From Streptococcus sp. HMSC074B11 (lineage in GTDB: Bacteria; Bacillota; Bacilli; Lactobacillales; Streptococcaceae), in assembly GCF_001808705.1 (NCBI RefSeq), contig NZ_KV794225.1, forward strand, positions 1 through 46,740: a stretch of DNA of 46,740 nt, written 5' to 3'. Position 1 is the stretch's first letter. Each line of letters begins with the position of its first letter. The notes beneath the pieces were generated by a model. The model saw only the letters and a program-made list of their open reading frames with translations. It made no database searches and had not been told where the DNA came from. This document shows positions 25,927 through 35,936 of the stretch, one piece after another. The position numbers and the translations under genes are program-made.

Positions 25927-27198
25927 ATGTCAACTAAATTCATGAAGAGCGCAGCTGTACTTGGTACTGCTACTCTTGCTAGCTTGCTTTTGGTAGCTTG
26001 CGGAAGCAAAACTGCTGATAAAGCGGCTGATTCTGGTTCATCTGAAGGTAAAGAACTTACTTTATACGTTGAAGACCAATATAAAGCATTTGCTGAATCA
26101 GCTGCACAAGCTTACGAAAAAGAAGCTGGAGTAAAAGTTACTATCAAAACAGGAGACCAAATGGGTGGTCTCGATAACCTTTCTCTAGATAACCAATCTG
26201 GTAAAGCTGCTGACGTTATGATGGCACCATACGACCGAGTAGGTAGCCTTGGTAAAGACGGACAACTTTCAGAAGTGAAATTGAGCGACGGTGCTAAAAC
26301 AGATGATAAAACTAAATCTCTTGTAACAGCTGCTGACGGTAAAGTTTACGGTGCTCCTGCTGTTATCGAGTCACTTGTTTTGTACTATAATAAAGACTTG
26401 ATTAAAGAAGCTCCAAAAACTTTTGCTGACTTGGAAAACCTTGCTAAAGATAGCAAATATGCCTTCGCTGGTGAAGATGGTAAAACAACTGCCTTCCTTG
26501 CTGACTGGACAAACTTCTACTATGCATACGGACTTCTTGCTGGTAACGGCGCTTACGTATTTGGTGACAACGGTAAAGATCCTAAAGATATCGGACTTGC
26601 AAACGAAGGAGCTATCACTGCTATCAACTACGCTAAAACTTGGTACGAAAAATGGCCTAAAGGTATGCAAGATACGGAAGGAGCTCCAAACCTAATCCAA
26701 ACTCAATTCCAAGAAGGTAAAACAGCTGCTATCATTGATGGTCCTTGGAAAGCTCAGGCCTTCAAAGATGCTAAAGTAAACTACAGTGTTGCGACTATCC
26801 CAACTCTTCCAAACGGTAAAAACTATGAAACATTCGGTGGTGGTAAAGCTTGGATCATCCCATCAAGTACTAAGAACCTTGAAGCTGCTCAAAAATTTGT
26901 AGACTTCCTTGTTTCAACTGAAGAACAAAAAGCCTTCTATGATAAAACTAACGAAATCCCAGCTAACATTGAGGCTCGTTCATATGCTGAAGGTAAAAAC
27001 GATGAGTTGACAACAGCTGTTATCAAACAGTTCCAAAACGCTCAACCAATGCCAAACATCCCTCAAATGTCAGCTGTTTGGGACCCAGCTAAAACAATGC
27101 TATTTGAAGCTGTAAGTGGTAAGAAAGATGCTAAAACAGCTGCTAATGATGCTGTAACATTGATCAAAGAAACAATCCAACAAAAATTTGGTAACTAA
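25927..27198 (+). CDS. malX: Maltose/maltodextrin-binding lipoprotein
   Basis: The 423-residue precursor has a lipoprotein signal (MSTKFMKSAAVLGTATLASLL then lipobox LVAC, lipidated Cys-25) and a serine/glycine-rich linker. The MalE-type periplasmic-binding fold follows, seen in ELTLYVEDQYKAFAES, GKAADVMMAPYDRVG, AAIIDGPWKAQAF and GGGKAWIIPSSTKN. It captures maltodextrins at the cell surface for MalCD. AGGAGG precedes the ATG. First gene of malXCD, behind a promoter and MalR operator. Confidence 0.96.
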   Translation: MSTKFMKSAAVLGTATLASLLLVACGSKTADKAADSGSSEGKELTLYVEDQYKAFAESAAQAYEKEAGVKVTIKTGDQMGGLDNLSLDNQSGKAADVMMAPYDRVGSLGKDGQLSEVKLSDGAKTDDKTKSLVTAADGKVYGAPAVIESLVLYYNKDLIKEAPKTFADLENLAKDSKYAFAGEDGKTTAFLADWTNFYYAYGLLAGNGAYVFGDNGKDPKDIGLANEGAITAINYAKTWYEKWPKGMQDTEGAPNLIQTQFQEGKTAAIIDGPWKAQAFKDAKVNYSVATIPTLPNGKNYETFGGGKAWIIPSSTKNLEAAQKFVDFLVSTEEQKAFYDKTNEIPANIEARSYAEGKNDELTTAVIKQFQNAQPMPNIPQMSAVWDPAKTMLFEAVSGKKDAKTAANDAVTLIKETIQQKFGN

Positions 27199-27321
27199 TT
27201 GATTGCTTCAAGGGAGATAATTCAAACATCTCCCTTGATTTTTAGATACACTGACAATGTTTTCAGTAGTTTTACTGATTAGCATCGAGCTCAACGCTCG
27301 TATCTTATGAAAGGAGCACTC

Positions 27322-28611
27322 ATGGAACAACAACCAAAAAAAGCAGCCTTGCTTTCATTGATTCCTGGGTTGGGGCAAATCTATAATAAACAAAAAGCTA
27401 AAGGTTTTATCTTCCTTGCTGTAACAGTAGTTTTTGTCCTCTATTTTATAGCACTTGCAGCACCTGAATTGAGCAACTTGATCACACTTGGGGAAAAACC
27501 TGGCCGTGACAACTCTCTCTTCATGTTGATTCGTGGTGCATTTCACTCTATTTTTGTAATTGTTTATCTAGCCTTTTATATTCTCAATATTAAAGACGCT
27601 CACACTATTGCAAAACGTATCAATAATGGCATCCCTGTCCCATTGACACTTAAGGATATGATTAAAGGTATCTATGAAAATGGATTCCCATACTTACTCA
27701 TTATCCCATCTTACGTTGCCATGACATTTGCCATTATCTTCCCGGTTATTGTAACCTTGATGATTGCCTTTACTAACTACGATTTCCAACACTTACCACC
27801 AAACAAATTGTTAGACTGGGTTGGTTTGACTAACTTCACAAATATCTGGAGCTTGAGTACCTTCCGTTCAGCCTTCGGTTCTGTTCTTTCTTGGACTATT
27901 ATCTGGGCTTTGTCTGCATCAACTTTACAGATTGTAATCGGTATCTTCACAGCTATTATTGCCAACCAACCATTCATCAAGGGGAAACGTATCTTTGGTG
28001 TTATCTTCCTTCTGCCTTGGGCGGTTCCAGCCTTCATCACTATCTTGACATTCTCAAACATGTTCAACGATAGTGTTGGTGCTATCAATACCCAAGTTTT
28101 GCCACTTTTTGCTAAGATTCTTCCATTCCTTGACGGGGCACTCATCCCTTGGAAAACAGACCCTACTTGGACTAAGGTTGCCTTGATTATGATGCAAGGT
28201 TGGCTTGGATTCCCTTATATCTATGTCCTTACTCTCGGTATCCTACAGTCTATTCCAAACGACTTGTATGAAGCAGCTTATATCGACGGTGCAAACGCTT
28301 GGCAAAAATTCCGCAACATCACTTTCCCAATGATCTTGGCTGTTGCGGCACCTACTTTGATCAGCCAATACACCTTCAACTTCAACAACTTCTCTATCAT
28401 GTACCTCTTCAATGGCGGTGGTCCTGGTAGTGTCGGTGGTGGAGCTGGTTCAACCGATATCTTGATCTCATGGATCTACCGTTTGACAACGGGTACATCT
28501 CCTCAATACTCTATGGCGGCAGCTGTTACCTTGATTATCTCTATCATTGTCATCTCAATCTCTATGATTGCATTCAAGAAACTACACGCATTTGATATGG
28601 AGGACGTCTAA
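27322..28611 (+). CDS. malC: Maltodextrin ABC transporter permease MalC (MalF type)
   Basis: The 429-residue membrane protein has an N-terminal extension with two hydrophobic segments ([20 protein letters not shown] and on), then the six-helix binding-protein-dependent permease core. The ATPase-coupling EAA loop reads [20 protein letters not shown] (about residue 318). The ATG at 27322 is preferred over one five codons earlier, because GAAAGGAG, which includes that earlier codon, is its ribosome binding site. It forms the membrane pore with MalD. No ATPase gene is here; streptococci commonly share MsmK for this. Confidence 0.95.
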   Translation: MEQQPKKAALLSLIPGLGQIYNKQKAKGFIFLAVTVVFVLYFIALAAPELSNLITLGEKPGRDNSLFMLIRGAFHSIFVIVYLAFYILNIKDAHTIAKRINNGIPVPLTLKDMIKGIYENGFPYLLIIPSYVAMTFAIIFPVIVTLMIAFTNYDFQHLPPNKLLDWVGLTNFTNIWSLSTFRSAFGSVLSWTIIWALSASTLQIVIGIFTAIIANQPFIKGKRIFGVIFLLPWAVPAFITILTFSNMFNDSVGAINTQVLPLFAKILPFLDGALIPWKTDPTWTKVALIMMQGWLGFPYIYVLTLGILQSIPNDLYEAAYIDGANAWQKFRNITFPMILAVAAPTLISQYTFNFNNFSIMYLFNGGGPGSVGGGAGSTDILISWIYRLTTGTSPQYSMAAAVTLIISIIVISISMIAFKKLHAFDMEDV

Positions 28612-28612
28612 G

Positions 28613-29455
28613 ATGAATAACTCAATCAAACTCAAACGTAGACTGACTCAAACCCTTACTTACCTCTACTTGATTGGCCTTTCAATCGTGATTATCTATC
28701 CACTGTTGATTACTATCATGTCAGCCTTCAAGGCAGGTAACGTCGCAGCCTTTAAACTCGATACTAACATCGACTTCAATTTTGATAACTTCAAAGGGCT
28801 CTTTACAGAAACCTTGTACGGTACATGGTACCTCAACACTTTGATCATCGCTTTGATCACTATGGTTGTACAAACAAGTATTATCGTACTTGCTGGTTAT
28901 GCCTATAGCCGTTACAACTTCTTGGCTCGTAAACAAAGTTTGGTCTTCTTCTTGATTATCCAAATGGTGCCTACAATGGCTGCTTTGACTGCCTTCTTCG
29001 TTATGGCCCTCATGTTGAATGCCCTTAACCATAGCTGGTTCCTCATCTTCCTCTACGTTGGTGGAGGTATCCCTATGAATGCTTGGTTGATGAAAGGTTA
29101 CTTTGACACCGTGCCAATGTCTCTTGATGAGTCTGCAAAACTTGATGGTGCAGGACATTTCCGCCGCTTCTGGCAAATCGTTCTCCCTCTTGTTCGTCCA
29201 ATGGTTGCTGTACAAGCACTCTGGGCCTTCATGGGACCTTTCGGAGACTATATCCTCTCTAGTTTCTTGCTTCGTGAAAAAGAATACTTTACAGTTGCCG
29301 TTGGTCTACAGACCTTCGTTAGCAATGTGAAGAACATGAAGATTGCCTACTTCTCAGCAGGTGCTATCCTCATCGCCCTTCCAATCTGTACACTTTTCTT
29401 CTTCTTGCAAAAGAACTTCGTTTCAGGACTTACAAGCGGTGGCGACAAGGGGTAA
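28613..29455 (+). CDS. malD: Maltodextrin ABC transporter permease MalD (MalG type)
   Basis: The 280-residue protein has six membrane helices and the EAA loop [20 protein letters not shown] (about residue 170). It starts one base after the malC stop and is translationally coupled to it. The last codons (SGGDKG and stop) form the left arm of the operon terminator, so the 3' end is under two constraints. Confidence 0.95.
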   Translation: MNNSIKLKRRLTQTLTYLYLIGLSIVIIYPLLITIMSAFKAGNVAAFKLDTNIDFNFDNFKGLFTETLYGTWYLNTLIIALITMVVQTSIIVLAGYAYSRYNFLARKQSLVFFLIIQMVPTMAALTAFFVMALMLNALNHSWFLIFLYVGGGIPMNAWLMKGYFDTVPMSLDESAKLDGAGHFRRFWQIVLPLVRPMVAVQALWAFMGPFGDYILSSFLLREKEYFTVAVGLQTFVSNVKNMKIAYFSAGAILIALPICTLFFFLQKNFVSGLTSGGDKG

Positions 29456-29478
29456 TATACCCCCCCGCCACCCTTTTT
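29438..29478 (+). terminator. malXCD terminator overlapping the end of malD
   Basis: GGTGGCG (29438-29444, coding) pairs with CGCCACC (29466-29472); inside, GGGG pairs with part of a C7 run. TTTTT follows. Confidence 0.85.
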
Positions 29479-29599
29479 CATTTTTGACCTTGTACATCGA
29501 TTGTCTGGTGAGAAACAAGAGCTTGCTGAGATTACCTTGTTAGTTAGTGGACGAATCATAACAAACATTCACTTTTACCAAGGATTCTACTATCCCCGC

Positions 29600-29628
29600 T
29601 TGAAATAAAAAACATTTCTCTATATAAT
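29600..29628 (+). promoter_or_regulatory. Promoter of malAR
   Basis: TTGAAA, 17-base spacer, TATAAT (29623-29628). No CGCAAACGTTTGCG-type operator is near, so malR may not repress itself. The stretch 29479-29599 shows nothing else. Confidence 0.85.
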
Positions 29629-29662
29629 ACTCGTATAGAAAAGTGCCTATAGAAAGAGATTT

Positions 29663-30463
29663 ATGTTACCATATCCATTTTCTTATTTTAATAGTATTTG
29701 GGGATTTCGTAAGCCCCTATCTCAACGTTTTGGTCTCAACTGGTTTCAACTGATTTTTACCAGTATTTTCCTGATTAGCTTGTCTATGGTCCCTATTGCC
29801 ATCCAGAACAGTTCTCAGGAAACTTATCCTTTAGAAACTTTCATCGATGATGTCTACACTCCTTTGACGGATAGTGTGGTTCAGGATTTGGTTGCCAATG
29901 CAAAGATTGTAGATGGTAAGTTGAGCTATACAGGTTCATCTCCTCATCAAGCTTCTATCCAAATCGGAGACGCTTCTAGTTCAAACTTCCCTGAAGAATT
30001 ACTTCTGAACTTTGAACCTGAGAAACTCATCATCAGCAAGCAAGGAAAAGAATTGACCAGCATTCGCTATCACGCGATAACGACTGAGAGCTTCCAAAGC
30101 AAGGAAAGCTTAACACAAGCCATTTCTAAAGACTGGTATCAACAGAATCGCGTCTATATTAGTCTCTTTCTTGTGCTTGGTTCTAGCTTCCTCTTTGGAC
30201 TTAATTTTTTTATTGTTGCTTTAGGTGCTAGCCTCTTGCTCTACTTCACGAAAAAATCGCGTCTCTTTTCATTTAAAAGCTACAAAGAGTGCTATCATTT
30301 CATTTTGAACTGTTTAGGATTACCAACCTTACTTGCCATGATTCTCGGTCTCTTGGGGCAAAACATGGCAACTTTGATTACTGTTCAAAATATTTTATTT
30401 GTTCTATACCTGGTCACTATCTTTTACAAAACGCATTTCCGTGATCCAGACTACCATAAGTAG
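29663..30463 (+). CDS. malA: DUF1189 family membrane protein MalA
   Basis: The 266-residue protein matches MalA of the pneumococcal mal regulon (DUF1189). It has an N-terminal membrane helix (about residues 28-47, [20 protein letters not shown]), an external domain of about 120 residues, then three to four C-terminal helices (from about residue 170, [20 protein letters not shown]). Its function is unknown. It is cotranscribed with malR from its own promoter. The ribosome binding site is weak (AAAGAGAT). Confidence 0.85.
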   Translation: MLPYPFSYFNSIWGFRKPLSQRFGLNWFQLIFTSIFLISLSMVPIAIQNSSQETYPLETFIDDVYTPLTDSVVQDLVANAKIVDGKLSYTGSSPHQASIQIGDASSSNFPEELLLNFEPEKLIISKQGKELTSIRYHAITTESFQSKESLTQAISKDWYQQNRVYISLFLVLGSSFLFGLNFFIVALGASLLLYFTKKSRLFSFKSYKECYHFILNCLGLPTLLAMILGLLGQNMATLITVQNILFVLYLVTIFYKTHFRDPDYHK

Positions 30464-30472
30464 GAGATTATT

Positions 30473-31459
30473 ATGCCTGTTACGATTAAAGACGTGGCCA
30501 AGGCTGCAGGGGTCTCACCCTCAACCGTAACCCGTGTTATTCAAAACAAATCAACCATTAGCGATGAAACCAAAAAACGAGTTCGAAAGGCTATGAAGGA
30601 ACTCAACTACCATCCTAACCTCAATGCCCGAAGCCTGGTTAGTAGTTATACGCAGGTTATCGGCTTGGTTCTTCCAGATGATTCAGACATTTTCTATCAA
30701 AATCCTTTCTTCCCTTCTGTCCTTAGAGGGATTGCACAAGTTGCTTCAGAAAATCACTATGCTATCCAGATTGCAACTGGAAAAGACGAAAAAGAGCGCT
30801 TAAATGCAATTTCACAGATGGTTTATGGAAAGCGTGTAGACGGTCTTATCTTCTTGTATGCCCAAGAAAATGACCCCTTGGTTAAACTCGTTACTGAAGA
30901 ACAATTTCCCTTCCTCATCCTTGGGAAATCACTATCACCCTTCATTTCACTTGTTGACAATGATAATATTCAAGCTGGTTTTGATGCGACAGAATACTTC
31001 ATCAAAAAAGGATGCAGCCGCATTGCTTTCATCGGTGGTACCAAGAAACTCTACGTTACCCAAGATCGTCTAACAGGTTACGAGCAAGCTCTTCAAGAAC
31101 ACAAACTATCTCTTGATAGTCATCGTACCTTTTTCGCTGATGGATTTCTTGAAGAAAAGGGATATAAATTTAGCAAACAACTTTTTGAATACGATCCAAA
31201 AACCGATGCTGTTATCACAACAGATAGCCTCTTAGCTGAAGGTGTTTGTAACTACCTCAACGAACATCAGCTGAATGTCCCTGTTCTTAGCTTTGACTCT
31301 GTAAATCCAAAATTAAACCTAGCAGCCTATGTCAATATTAATAGTCTGGCTCTCGGACGCACTTCATTTGAGACTATTCTTCAAATCATCAATGATGTCA
31401 AAGAAAATCGTCAAATCTGCTATCGTCAAGTCATTGCGCATGAAATCATTGAAAAATAA
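30473..31459 (+). CDS. malR: LacI family maltose operon repressor MalR
   Basis: The 328-residue protein has the LacI helix-turn-helix at the N-terminus (TIKDVAKAAGVSPSTVTRVI, residues 3-22), the hinge helix (NLNARSLVSS) and a sugar-binding core (FIGGTKKLYVTQDRLTGYEQ, VLSFDS). It should bind the palindromes at 25552-25567 and 25868-25887 and release on maltose/maltodextrin. It lies 9 bases after malA. AGGAG is at the malA stop codon. Confidence 0.93.
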   Translation: MPVTIKDVAKAAGVSPSTVTRVIQNKSTISDETKKRVRKAMKELNYHPNLNARSLVSSYTQVIGLVLPDDSDIFYQNPFFPSVLRGIAQVASENHYAIQIATGKDEKERLNAISQMVYGKRVDGLIFLYAQENDPLVKLVTEEQFPFLILGKSLSPFISLVDNDNIQAGFDATEYFIKKGCSRIAFIGGTKKLYVTQDRLTGYEQALQEHKLSLDSHRTFFADGFLEEKGYKFSKQLFEYDPKTDAVITTDSLLAEGVCNYLNEHQLNVPVLSFDSVNPKLNLAAYVNINSLALGRTSFETILQIINDVKENRQICYRQVIAHEIIEK

Positions 31460-31460
31460 G

Positions 31461-31500
31461 AAAAACCAGCTCTAACATTTTTGCTTAGAGTTGGTTTTTT
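31461..31500. terminator. Bidirectional terminator between malR and the YitT gene
   Basis: AAAACCAGCTCTAA, 9-base loop, TTAGAGTTGGTTTTTT. The A run on the left makes it work for both converging transcripts. Confidence 0.85.
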
Positions 31501-31521
31501 GTAATCTATTTTTATAATTGA

Positions 31522-32463
31522 TTAGTTTTCGACTTCGACAAATCGGCCTAAGATATGAACATTTTCTGAAACAGAAACAAAGGCTGTTGGATCAACTTGC
31601 TTCATGATCAGTTTAAAATCATTGAACTCTGCACGAGTGATAACCGTAATCAAAACAGCCTTACGTTCGTGGTTATAAGTTCCTTCAGCATCATGGATCA
31701 TAGTGGCTCCACGGTGCAATTTATTATGGATCTTCTCAATCACTGCATCTGGATTACTAGTAACAATCATGGCCTGCATGCGTTTTTGCTTGGTGAAAAC
31801 TGCATCTGTCACACGACTTGAGACAAAGATGGTAATCATGGAATAAAGGGCATATTTCCAACCAAAGGTCACTCCAGCAATCAGCATAATTGTACCGTTC
31901 ACCAAGAAAGAGATACTTCCGACGTTACGACCTGTCTTCTTACGAATGGTTAGGCTGACAATATCTGTTCCGCCACTGGAGATGTTATGACGTAGCGCAA
32001 ATCCGATTCCAAGCCCCATGACAACACCCCCAAAAAGGGCATTGATGATTGGATCTTCTGTCAAGACCACCACCGGCACAAACTGGATAAAGAGAGAGCT
32101 CATGGATACCGTGATAAAGGTAAAAATCGTGAACTTATGTCCAATTTGATACCAAGCCAAAATCATGAGAGGAATATTGATGGCATAAAATGCTACTGAG
32201 ATTGGGAAATGAAACCCAAACCAGTGGTTACTTAGAGCAGATATAATCTGGGCCAAACCTGTCGCACCACTTGAATAAACGTGCCCTGGTTGGAAAAAGA
32301 AATTGACAGCTACTGCTGATAGAAAACCATATACCAGAGAAGCTGAGATCTTTTCATCGTATTTTTCTCGGGAGATACTTTGCAAAACACGTAAAAGCTT
32401 CACCCGATAAGCAAAGCGGCGCAGATAATGGTACCACTTTTTAGTTAGTTTCGTTTGTTTCAT
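31522..32463 (-). CDS. YitT family membrane protein (DUF161/DUF2179)
   Basis: The 313-residue protein has an N-terminal cytosolic segment, five or six membrane helices (about residues 40-195; note [20 protein letters not shown], the conserved DUF161 block), and a C-terminal DUF2179 domain (about residues 225-305; [28 protein letters not shown]). The function of the family is unknown. Its start codon lies inside aspS (23-base overlap) and it has no good ribosome binding site, so it is probably translated by coupling to aspS. Confidence 0.9.
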   Translation of the reverse strand: MKQTKLTKKWYHYLRRFAYRVKLLRVLQSISREKYDEKISASLVYGFLSAVAVNFFFQPGHVYSSGATGLAQIISALSNHWFGFHFPISVAFYAINIPLMILAWYQIGHKFTIFTFITVSMSSLFIQFVPVVVLTEDPIINALFGGVVMGLGIGFALRHNISSGGTDIVSLTIRKKTGRNVGSISFLVNGTIMLIAGVTFGWKYALYSMITIFVSSRVTDAVFTKQKRMQAMIVTSNPDAVIEKIHNKLHRGATMIHDAEGTYNHERKAVLITVITRAEFNDFKLIMKQVDPTAFVSVSENVHILGRFVEVEN

Positions 32464-34204
32464 CTTGTTCTACTTGTAGATTGAGTTCCTCTAGTTGTTT
32501 AAGAGCTACTGTTGATGGTGCTTGCGTCATTGGGTCGCTGGCCTTGTTGTTCTTAGGGAAGGCAATGACTTCGCGAATGTTTTCTTCTCCAGCGAGCAAC
32601 ATGACAAAACGGTCAAGACCGATAGCCAAACCACCGTGTGGTGGGAAGCCATAGTCCATAGCTTCCAAAAGGAAACCAAACTGGTCATTGGCTTCTTCTG
32701 CTGAGAATCCAAGAGCTTTGAACATACGTTCTTGAAGTTCTTTTTGGTTGATACGAAGGCTACCACCGCCAAGCTCATAACCGTTCAAGACGATGTCGTA
32801 GGCAATAGCACGAACCTTAGCCAATTCACCTTCGAGTTCATGAGCAGTATCTGCTTGAGGAAGGGTAAATGGATGGTGGGCGCTCATATAACGGCCTTCT
32901 TCTTCAGACCATTCAAACATTGGCCAGTCAACAACCCAAAGGAAGTTAAATTTGTCGTTATCAATCAAGCCAAGCTCTTTGGCAATACGTCCACGAAGGG
33001 CCCCAAGTGTTGCATTTGCAACTTCAAGCGTATCAGCCACAAAGAGAACCAAGTCTTTATCTTCAAGACCAAGTGCTGCTGTCAAGTCTGCTTGAATGCC
33101 AGTCAAGAATTTAGCAACTGGTCCGTTCAATTCCCCATCAACAACTTTAACCCAAGCAAGACCCTTAGCACCATACTGTTTAGCTACTTCTGTCATCTTG
33201 TCGATGTCTTTACGTGAATAGTTATCCGCAGCTCCTTTGACAACAATAGCTTTAACTGCAGGAGCTTCCGAGAAGACTTTAAAGTCTACACCTTTGACCA
33301 CTTCTGTCAAGTCCTGAAGCAACATCTCAAAACGAGTATCAGGTTTGTCAGAACCATAAAGAGCCATGGCATCATCATACTTCATACGAGGGAATGGCAG
33401 CGTTACTTCGATCCCTTTTGTTTCCTTCATTACGCGCGCAATCAAGCCTTCTGTGATATCTTGGATTTCTTGCTCAGTCAAGAATGAAGTTTCCAAGTCG
33501 ACCTGGGTAAATTCAGGTTGGCGGTCACCACGCAAATCTTCATCGCGGAAACATTTGACGATTTGGTAATAACGGTCAAATCCAGCATTCATCAACAACT
33601 GTTTTGTGATCTGCGGACTTTGAGGAAGAGCGTAAAAATGCCCTTTATTAACACGAGATGGCACCAAATAGTCACGCGCTCCTTCTGGTGTTGACTTAGA
33701 AAGGAATGGTGTTTCTACGTCGATAAATTCCAACTCATCCAAGTAGTTACGGATAGAATGAGTTACCTTGGCACGAAGTTTAAGGTTTTCCAACATTTCT
33801 GGGCGACGAAGGTCAAGGTAACGGTAACGTAGACGCGTATCATCGTTCGCTTCAATGCCATCCTTGATTTCAAATGGTGTTGTTTTGGCTGTGTTAAGTA
33901 CAGAAAGAGCCGTTACGTTCAATTCAACTGCACCAGTCGCCAATTTATCATTGGCTTGCTCACGTGCAGCAACTTGACCAGTCACCTCGATGACAAATTC
34001 ACTACGAAGGCTTTCAGCTGTTGCCATCACCTCTGCAGATACTTTTTCTGGGTTGATAACCAACTGCATAATCCCTTCACGGTCACGAAGGTCGATAAAG
34101 ATCAATCCACCCAAGTCACGACGACGGGCAACCCATCCTTTCAAGGTAATTTCTTGTCCGATGTGCTCCTCACGAACACGACCAGCATACATACTACGTT
34201 TCAT
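32441..34204 (-). CDS. aspS: Aspartyl-tRNA synthetase
   Basis: The 587-residue class II synthetase has the N-terminal OB-fold anticodon-binding domain ([20 protein letters not shown]), motif 2 ([18 protein letters not shown], about residue 220), the bacterial GAD insert (about residues 300-415), and motif 3 ([15 protein letters not shown], about residue 530). The length is that of bacterial-type AspRS. Whether it is discriminating for tRNA-Asp cannot be read here. Extended -10 at 34233-34238. The yitT gene overlaps its 3' end. Confidence 0.97.
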   Translation of the reverse strand: MKRSMYAGRVREEHIGQEITLKGWVARRRDLGGLIFIDLRDREGIMQLVINPEKVSAEVMATAESLRSEFVIEVTGQVAAREQANDKLATGAVELNVTALSVLNTAKTTPFEIKDGIEANDDTRLRYRYLDLRRPEMLENLKLRAKVTHSIRNYLDELEFIDVETPFLSKSTPEGARDYLVPSRVNKGHFYALPQSPQITKQLLMNAGFDRYYQIVKCFRDEDLRGDRQPEFTQVDLETSFLTEQEIQDITEGLIARVMKETKGIEVTLPFPRMKYDDAMALYGSDKPDTRFEMLLQDLTEVVKGVDFKVFSEAPAVKAIVVKGAADNYSRKDIDKMTEVAKQYGAKGLAWVKVVDGELNGPVAKFLTGIQADLTAALGLEDKDLVLFVADTLEVANATLGALRGRIAKELGLIDNDKFNFLWVVDWPMFEWSEEEGRYMSAHHPFTLPQADTAHELEGELAKVRAIAYDIVLNGYELGGGSLRINQKELQERMFKALGFSAEEANDQFGFLLEAMDYGFPPHGGLAIGLDRFVMLLAGEENIREVIAFPKNNKASDPMTQAPSTVALKQLEELNLQVEQDETNETN

Positions 34205-34232
34205 GTTTTCTCTCCTCTTTTATTCTGTTACT

Positions 34233-34238
34233 ATTTTA
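34233..34238 (-). promoter_or_regulatory. Extended -10 promoter of aspS
   Basis: TGG-TAAAAT on the minus strand, followed by AGAGGAGAG before the ATG. The hisS promoter has the same TGG-TAAAAT form. Confidence 0.55.
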
Positions 34239-34302
34239 CCATAAAAGCGCAGGCTCTTCATGAAAATCATCAGAAAAGTTGAGAAGAATCCTGCTATAAA
34301 TG

Positions 34303-34331
34303 AAAAAATCCAGCAAAGTCATTCGCTGGAT
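34303..34331 (-). terminator. Intrinsic terminator of the stress-module operon
   Basis: Minus strand ATCCAGC, 10-base loop, GCTGGAT, TTTTT. It lies 22 bases after the small membrane protein gene. Confidence 0.85.
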
Positions 34332-34352
34332 CTTATTTTACTTGGTATTTCT

Positions 34353-34568
34353 TTATTTTTTACGCTTTTCAGCAATCTCTGCAGCCTTTTTAGGGAGAAC
34401 AATCTCCGTTGCATAGGCTGTCGCAAATCGCATAATACCTGCGATTGGTGCAAAGATAACTGCTAGATGGTTATAAAAGAAATCCCCTTTAAAAGCATAG
34501 GCAAGCGCTCCAATAATAAAGAAGAGTACAACTGCCTGAATTACTGCTAATAATATCACTCGTTTCAT
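34353..34568 (-). CDS. Small membrane protein of unknown function
   Basis: The 71-residue protein has two hydrophobic segments (about residues 4-25, VILLAVIQAVVLFFIIGALA; and about 34-52, HLAVIFAPIAGIMRFATAYA) and a lysine-rich tail (PKKAAEIAEKRKK). AGGAGG lies six bases before the ATG. It follows the CPBP protease gene by 18 bases and is probably the last gene of that operon. A TATAAT (extended, TGC) spans the CPBP stop codon and could give it a separate promoter. No family is recognised. Confidence 0.75.
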   Translation of the reverse strand: MKRVILLAVIQAVVLFFIIGALAYAFKGDFFYNHLAVIFAPIAGIMRFATAYATEIVLPKKAAEIAEKRKK

Positions 34569-34586
34569 GACTTCCTCCTGAGTCTA

Positions 34587-35228
34587 TTATAGCATGAGAA
34601 TCATTAAAAATCCGATTAAATTATTTAAAGCATGTAAAGCAATGCTATATGCCAAACCACCTTTGCTGACATAAGCTAAGCCCAAGCTCAAACCGAGGGA
34701 ACCATACACTAGGAATTGTTGAGGAGTGCCAGGGAAATGAACGAGGGCAAAAATGATACTACTTACAAGTAGAAAGAGAGCTGTCTGCTTGACATTATCC
34801 TGTTGAGGGAAGACATAGCGGGCCAACATACCTCTAAAGGTTAACTCTTCTGTAAGTGGCGCAAAGACCACTATCATAAAGAAAGAGAAGAGAGGTTGAC
34901 TATGAGTCAATTGTTCTGCCGTCTGTTGATTGACTGATGGATCATTTGGCAAAAAGAATTGAGCAACAATGACAAGGGCCCATACCAAGGCAGGCAACCA
35001 GATGTATTTGTTAAGGGCTGTTTTTTCAATCGTAACGGTTCCTGTCTTATACCACTTGTAGGTAACGAAGGTGAAAATTCCTGCTAATAAGACATAAATT
35101 GGGACAGCAACATATTCAGGCGCACCCATTTTCATGGCTTCTAAGCCTACGCCCTGAATAAAACTATAGACCATAATAAATGATAAGAAAGTAAGACTAT
35201 ACCAACCGATATTTTGAAGTGTTTTCAT
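34587..35228 (-). CDS. CPBP family intramembrane metalloprotease
   Basis: The 213-residue membrane protein has the CPBP (Abi/CAAX protease) motifs: EELTFRGM (motif 1, about residue 126), FALVHFPGTP (motif 2, about residue 165) and HALNNLIG (motif 3, about residue 198). Family members cleave membrane substrates; in bacteria they often sit with bacteriocin immunity or regulatory genes. It starts 9 bases after the ABC permease stop. The substrate is unknown. Confidence 0.88.
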   Translation of the reverse strand: MKTLQNIGWYSLTFLSFIMVYSFIQGVGLEAMKMGAPEYVAVPIYVLLAGIFTFVTYKWYKTGTVTIEKTALNKYIWLPALVWALVIVAQFFLPNDPSVNQQTAEQLTHSQPLFSFFMIVVFAPLTEELTFRGMLARYVFPQQDNVKQTALFLLVSSIIFALVHFPGTPQQFLVYGSLGLSLGLAYVSKGGLAYSIALHALNNLIGFLMILML

Positions 35229-35237
35229 AATGTTCTC

Positions 35238-35936
35238 CTATTTGCCTTTATAACTATTTTTCAATACAAAGAGACATGCTAGGCCTAGAACAAGGACCCA
35301 TGACAATAAAAGACCAAGATTTCCCAGAGACAATTCACCTCCACCTTCTTTTAATAGACCTACAAAAGGACCGATAAAAGAATAGTCCAACAGTTTTTGA
35401 ACCGTATCATTTTGAGAAGCAATCGTGGGTAAAAAAGAGACAATTAACATAGGAAAGATACTATAGACTTGCGCTTTAGATTGAGTATCTGATACTGCAC
35501 CGATTAGAAGGTTGAGAAAAATAATACAAATAGTTGCTAGGAGCAAATAGATAGCATAGGCAAATAAATAACCAGATACATCTACTTTAAGATAGATGGG
35601 AAGTACAATCATAGCAAGTAACATTATCAAAATAGGAAGAACGAGCATACTGAAAGTATATTCTGTTGCTGTCACACCACTTAGAATGAGTGATTTGAGA
35701 TTTCGTTTTTCCTTATCTTCTGCCATCATTATCGATACTATGTAACCACTTCCCATGCTCAAGACCATCGTCAAGCTAGCAGATAGTAAAAATAGGCTCA
35801 CTTCTCCATTCTTATTTAAAAATTCATTTAATAAAACAGCAATACCAAAAGGCATCAATAAAGTTGCTAACAAAGTTGAATTGCTAATAAGAACTTGTAG
35901 TCTTAACCATAGTAGGGCATTTAATTTTCTAAACAT
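35238..35936 (-). CDS. ABC-2 type transporter permease
   Basis: The 232-residue protein has six hydrophobic segments (about residues 20-36, 50-72, 95-118, 128-152, 158-178, 206-226) and no EAA loop, as in ABC-2 exporters. Its start overlaps the ATPase gene stop by 8 bases, so the two make one transporter. The substrate is not evident; peptide or antibiotic export or sensing is possible given the neighbours. Confidence 0.85.
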   Translation of the reverse strand: MFRKLNALLWLRLQVLISNSTLLATLLMPFGIAVLLNEFLNKNGEVSLFLLSASLTMVLSMGSGYIVSIMMAEDKEKRNLKSLILSGVTATEYTFSMLVLPILIMLLAMIVLPIYLKVDVSGYLFAYAIYLLLATICIIFLNLLIGAVSDTQSKAQVYSIFPMLIVSFLPTIASQNDTVQKLLDYSFIGPFVGLLKEGGGELSLGNLGLLLSWVLVLGLACLFVLKNSYKGK

